Shown here piece by piece: positions 61,445 through 64,000 of a DNA stretch of 64,000 nt. The notes below the pieces were generated by a model. It was not told where the DNA came from. It did not search any database and was given only the letters and a program-made list of their open reading frames with translations. How positions within the stretch are numbered: position 1 is the first letter of the stretch; each line of letters starts with the position of its first letter. The stretch comes from UMGS1840 sp045661305 (lineage in GTDB: Bacteria; Bacillota; Clostridia; UMGS1840), in NCBI GenBank assembly GCA_045661305.1, contig JAZRFJ010000028.1, forward strand, positions 8,605 through 72,604, written 5' to 3'. Position numbers and translations under genes: made by a program.

Positions 61445-64000
61445 TTATTTTAATAAATTATAGAATACCTGTACAACTTCTGCTCTTGTAGCATTATCTT
61501 TTGGATTTAATGTAGTAGCTGTTCTTCCACCCATAAGTCCGCTTCCAACTGCATATTTCATAGCTGAAACAGCGTAATCAGAAACTTCGCTATAATCTGT
61601 GTATGAGCCGAGATTTACATTTTCTCCATTAGTAACATCATAGCCTTTATTCTGTGAGTATCTGTAAAGAATTGTAGCAAGCTGTTCTCTTGTGATGTTA
61701 TAGTTTGGTGCAAACAATGTTTCAGAAATACCCTTAACTATTCCATTCTGCTGTGCCCATGCAACTGCACTCGCATAATATGCGTCTAAAGCTACATCTT
61801 CAAAAGGAACGCTTCTGTTTACTGCAGGTTCGCCCTCTAAACGATATATTATAGTAACAAGCATCGCTCTTGTCAAATTAGAGTTTGGTGCGAATTCTGT
61901 GCTTGAAATACCATTTACAAGGTTATTGATATATGCAAATTTTACAGCATTTGAGAACCAGTCTGTTTCTTTTACATCGCTAAATGGCAATGTTATCTCA
62001 TTGAACTTTTCTTCAGTTGGTGTCCATTTTGCATAGAGTGTAAAGCTTCTCTTTACAAGTGAGTTAAAATCGTATGGCTGTGTGAGTTTTTCATCGAGAT
62101 ACCAACCATCAAATATATATCCTTCTTTTGCAGGATTCTGTGGCTTAGTAACACGGCCATTTAATTTTACAGTCTGCTTGCTTATAGCTGTAGCACCGTT
62201 AGTTTCAAACTTAACAGAGTAGCTTGATACTCCGCCGCCACCGCCACCGCCTGTAGGATAGCTTACCTGCTGAACTGTTGTATAAATTACATATTCGCCA
62301 AGCTTGTTGGTTGTAAGTGTTACAGCCTTCGCCTGCTCGTCATATGAGTATGTTACATCGCTCATTGCACCGTCTTCATCTAAGAACTTAGCTCCGACTG
62401 TACCTGTCTGGAGTTTTGTGTAGCTTGCGTTTACAGTAATTGTACCTGTAGTAAAGGCAACTTCTTCTCCTGTAGCATCATTTACAACGCTTACCTTATA
62501 AACAACTGAATCTGATAAAGTATTTTTGCTTATGAACTGTGCAGAAGAAAGCTCTCCGTCAGTAAGCTTAACAACTTTTATAGATACACTGCCACTTGGA
62601 ACTGCAGCTAAGATTTCTTCGATTGCAGCAGCATCAAATGTGATTGTATTTGCATTTGGAAGTTCAATTTCAAGGCTTGTTCCGCTTGGAATGCTTCCAA
62701 GTGCTGAGTTTTCAAGCTTAACATCGTTAACGCCTGCACCTGCTGCACCTGTCAAATCTAATGAAATTGTTGTTCCGCCGAAGCCTGTTGGGATAGTAAT
62801 ATTAGAAATAACTAATGTTGTTCCAGATTTTGTTCCCTCTATAACAACTTCATTATCAGGAGTTGTATCGCCTTCATTTTCTTCAACAAGAATTCTTATA
62901 TAGTTACATACGGTACAATGCTGATTATCAAAGGCATCCCATGTGTGCGCTTCTCTTATTACATGATTTTCATCATTTGCACAAACTTTTTTATGATTAA
63001 GCACATCATCTTTTATCCAGTCACCATAGCTGTGTCCTAACGCTGTGCCCTCTGTATGTCCGCAACCTCTCTTACATGTTGCTGGTAAGTCACATGTTGC
63101 TTCTGACATATCGTGTCCTAATGCTGTGCCCTCTGTATGTCCGCAACCTCTCTTACATGTTGCTGGTAAATCACATGTTGCTTCTGACATATCGTGTCCT
63201 TCTGCACAAGGGTCATCTGGAATATCTCCGCCTGATGGTATGTCACCGCCTGATGGAATATCTCCGCCTGATGGGATGTCTCCGCCTGATGGTATGTCGC
63301 CGCCTGATGGGATGTCGCCGCCTGATGGTATGTCACCACCTGATGGGATGTCAATTTTTGGTTCTTCATATCCGCACTCTGCACAAATACCATCTACAAT
63401 CTTATGTTCTTCAATTACAACATGGTTAGAATCGTTTGCACAAACTTTTTTATGATTATGTTCATCAACCTCTGTCCAATCACCATAATCGTGACCGTAG
63501 CCTGCACAATCGTCGCCTTTGATATTAACGGTACCTGATACATAGGTGAATGTAAGGGGAACACCATTGTTTTTAATATTTTCACTTACGATTGAAACTT
63601 TTGCATCACCTGATGGTGCGTTTGCTTTAACTACAAAAGAAATAGAAAATAATTTTGCTTCAGAAGTTGTAAATACAGTTTCTTTTGCAAAAGCAATTTT
63701 TCCTGTTTCTATATTGCTGGATTTGTTGAATTCGTTAATGGCATAATATTGTAAAATTGTGCCGTCATACCCGGGAATAACTAAATCATATGTGTAGTTA
63801 AATGATTTTAGTTCCAAGCGGGCAGTATCATATTCAATTTTCCAGTCACCATTTGTGAAGCCTGGGTTATTCGCAACTGAAACCTCCAGTTTAACCTCTT
63901 CTCCAAATGTTTTTGCCTCCGTAATACTCTCAACTGTAACTGTTGGATTTTCCGCCGAAACCGGCAAAACCAACATTGTTACCATTACCATAATACTAAG
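61445..64000 (-). CDS. Surface protein with cohesin-like, repeat and SLH domains (5' end cut by window)
   Basis: The frame runs off the right edge, so the start and most of the signal peptide are missing; the visible part begins just before PVSAENPTVTVESI. Order from the N-terminus: cohesin-like beta domain (to about residue 155), Cys/His-rich repeats (CANDSNHVVIEEH and a 27-residue CDLPATCKRGCGHTEG repeat), seven PSGGDI units, two further beta domains, an InlB/Flg_new-type domain (GYIFDGWYLDEKLTQPYDFN), and three SLH domains. SLH domains hold the protein to pyruvylated wall polymer, so it is a surface-layer or adhesion protein. Confidence 0.9.
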   Translation of the reverse strand, partial: LSIMVMVTMLVLPVSAENPTVTVESITEAKTFGEEVKLEVSVANNPGFTNGDWKIEYDTARLELKSFNYTYDLVIPGYDGTILQYYAINEFNKSSNIETGKIAFAKETVFTTSEAKLFSISFVVKANAPSGDAKVSIVSENIKNNGVPLTFTYVSGTVNIKGDDCAGYGHDYGDWTEVDEHNHKKVCANDSNHVVIEEHKIVDGICAECGYEEPKIDIPSGGDIPSGGDIPSGGDIPSGGDIPSGGDIPSGGDIPSGGDIPDDPCAEGHDMSEATCDLPATCKRGCGHTEGTALGHDMSEATCDLPATCKRGCGHTEGTALGHSYGDWIKDDVLNHKKVCANDENHVIREAHTWDAFDNQHCTVCNYIRILVEENEGDTTPDNEVVIEGTKSGTTLVISNITIPTGFGGTTISLDLTGAAGAGVNDVKLENSALGSIPSGTSLEIELPNANTITFDAAAIEEILAAVPSGSVSIKVVKLTDGELSSAQFISKNTLSDSVVYKVSVVNDATGEEVAFTTGTITVNASYTKLQTGTVGAKFLDEDGAMSDVTYSYDEQAKAVTLTTNKLGEYVIYTTVQQVSYPTGGGGGGGVSSYSVKFETNGATAISKQTVKLNGRVTKPQNPAKEGYIFDGWYLDEKLTQPYDFNSLVKRSFTLYAKWTPTEEKFNEITLPFSDVKETDWFSNAVKFAYINNLVNGISSTEFAPNSNLTRAMLVTIIYRLEGEPAVNRSVPFEDVALDAYYASAVAWAQQNGIVKGISETLFAPNYNITREQLATILYRYSQNKGYDVTNGENVNLGSYTDYSEVSDYAVSAMKYAVGSGLMGGRTATTLNPKDNATRAEVVQVFYNLLK
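63032..63193. repeat. Two 81-base tandem repeats inside the SLH gene
   Basis: 63032-63112 and 63113-63193 are nearly identical (two differences seen). Each encodes a 27-residue unit with CDLPATCKRGCGHTEG. Confidence 0.9.
63222..63352. repeat. Seven 18-base tandem repeats inside the SLH gene
   Basis: The unit is about TCTCCGCCTGATGGGATG on the plus strand, encoding PSGGDI on the minus strand. Copies differ only at third positions. Confidence 0.92.

Noticed and set aside
63032..63352. Tandem repeats in the SLH gene as CRISPR or satellite DNA
   Set aside because: They are in frame, encode clear peptide repeats and have no unique spacers.

Overview
The window is from a low-G+C, AT-rich Firmicute of the class Clostridia, probably an uncultured anaerobe. 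The evidence is A/T-heavy codon use, strong AGGAGG-type ribosome sites, frequent TTG starts, an HrcA/CIRCE heat-shock operon, fermentative pta-ackA, split cobalamin methionine synthase, and endospore genes (spoIVB, spoIIID, ytfJ/gerW, a sigH-like sigma factor, cotJC, a Spo0A-type DNA-binding protein). An SLH-domain surface protein is cut by the right edge. No rRNA, tRNA, CRISPR array, prophage or intact transposase was seen.

Layout. 0-4.7 kb: end of a sodium-solute symporter, spoIVB, an acyltransferase lodged between spoIVB and a second decayed copy of the spoIVB 3' end, and a secreted papain-like protease. 4.8-9.6 kb: hrcA-grpE-dnaK-dnaJ behind a sigma-A promoter and CIRCE. 9.7-15.1 kb: two LCP wall-polymer ligases, then an accessory islet with two hairpin arrays, two MITE-like elements and small unlinked genes (26-aa peptide, zinc ribbon, hypothetical, lipoprotein, Cu/Zn-SOD-like). 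15.2-24.1 kb (minus strand): AbrB-type regulator, recO, plsY, der, a sugar kinase, a DUF512 radical-SAM protein, rpmF, yceD, ackA, pta. 24.2-30.7 kb (plus strand): yicC-nth-lspA-rluD-gpsA-MBL operon, then LOG and aldo/keto reductase genes. 30.8-34.9 kb (minus): split metH, a zinc-ribbon gene, a sigH-like gene. 35.0-43.8 kb (plus): a type II topoisomerase pair, MATE transporter, dGTPase-like HD protein, and a DUF5685/J-domain/membrane zinc-ribbon operon, facing two Cys-rich microprotein genes. 44.4-48.2 kb: pheST and ireB. 48.4-54.8 kb (minus): phosphoglucomutase, then M50 protease-scpA-scpB-DUF2953-ytfJ-dacF-rluB in transcription order. 55-61.4 kb: YesL-like protein, spoIIID, cotJC, CBS protein, Spo0A-like protein, CmpB-like membrane protein, secG, rnr. 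61.4-64 kb: the SLH protein.

Most of the window is housekeeping: protein folding, ribosome and tRNA maturation, chromosome segregation, wall synthesis and acetate formation. The most unusual gene is 57771-58415. It has a clear Spo0A C-terminal DNA-binding domain joined to an N-terminal domain that looks like a degenerate receiver without the phospho-acceptor, and has a 0A-box pair upstream. The usual spo0A neighbour of spoIVB is absent where it would be expected. The other non-housekeeping signal is repeat-driven remodelling: the duplicated spoIVB 3' end, the G+C-rich insert beside der, the paired MITEs with compensatory stem changes, and the CATGAATT hairpin arrays. Start choices, promoters and folds were read by eye.
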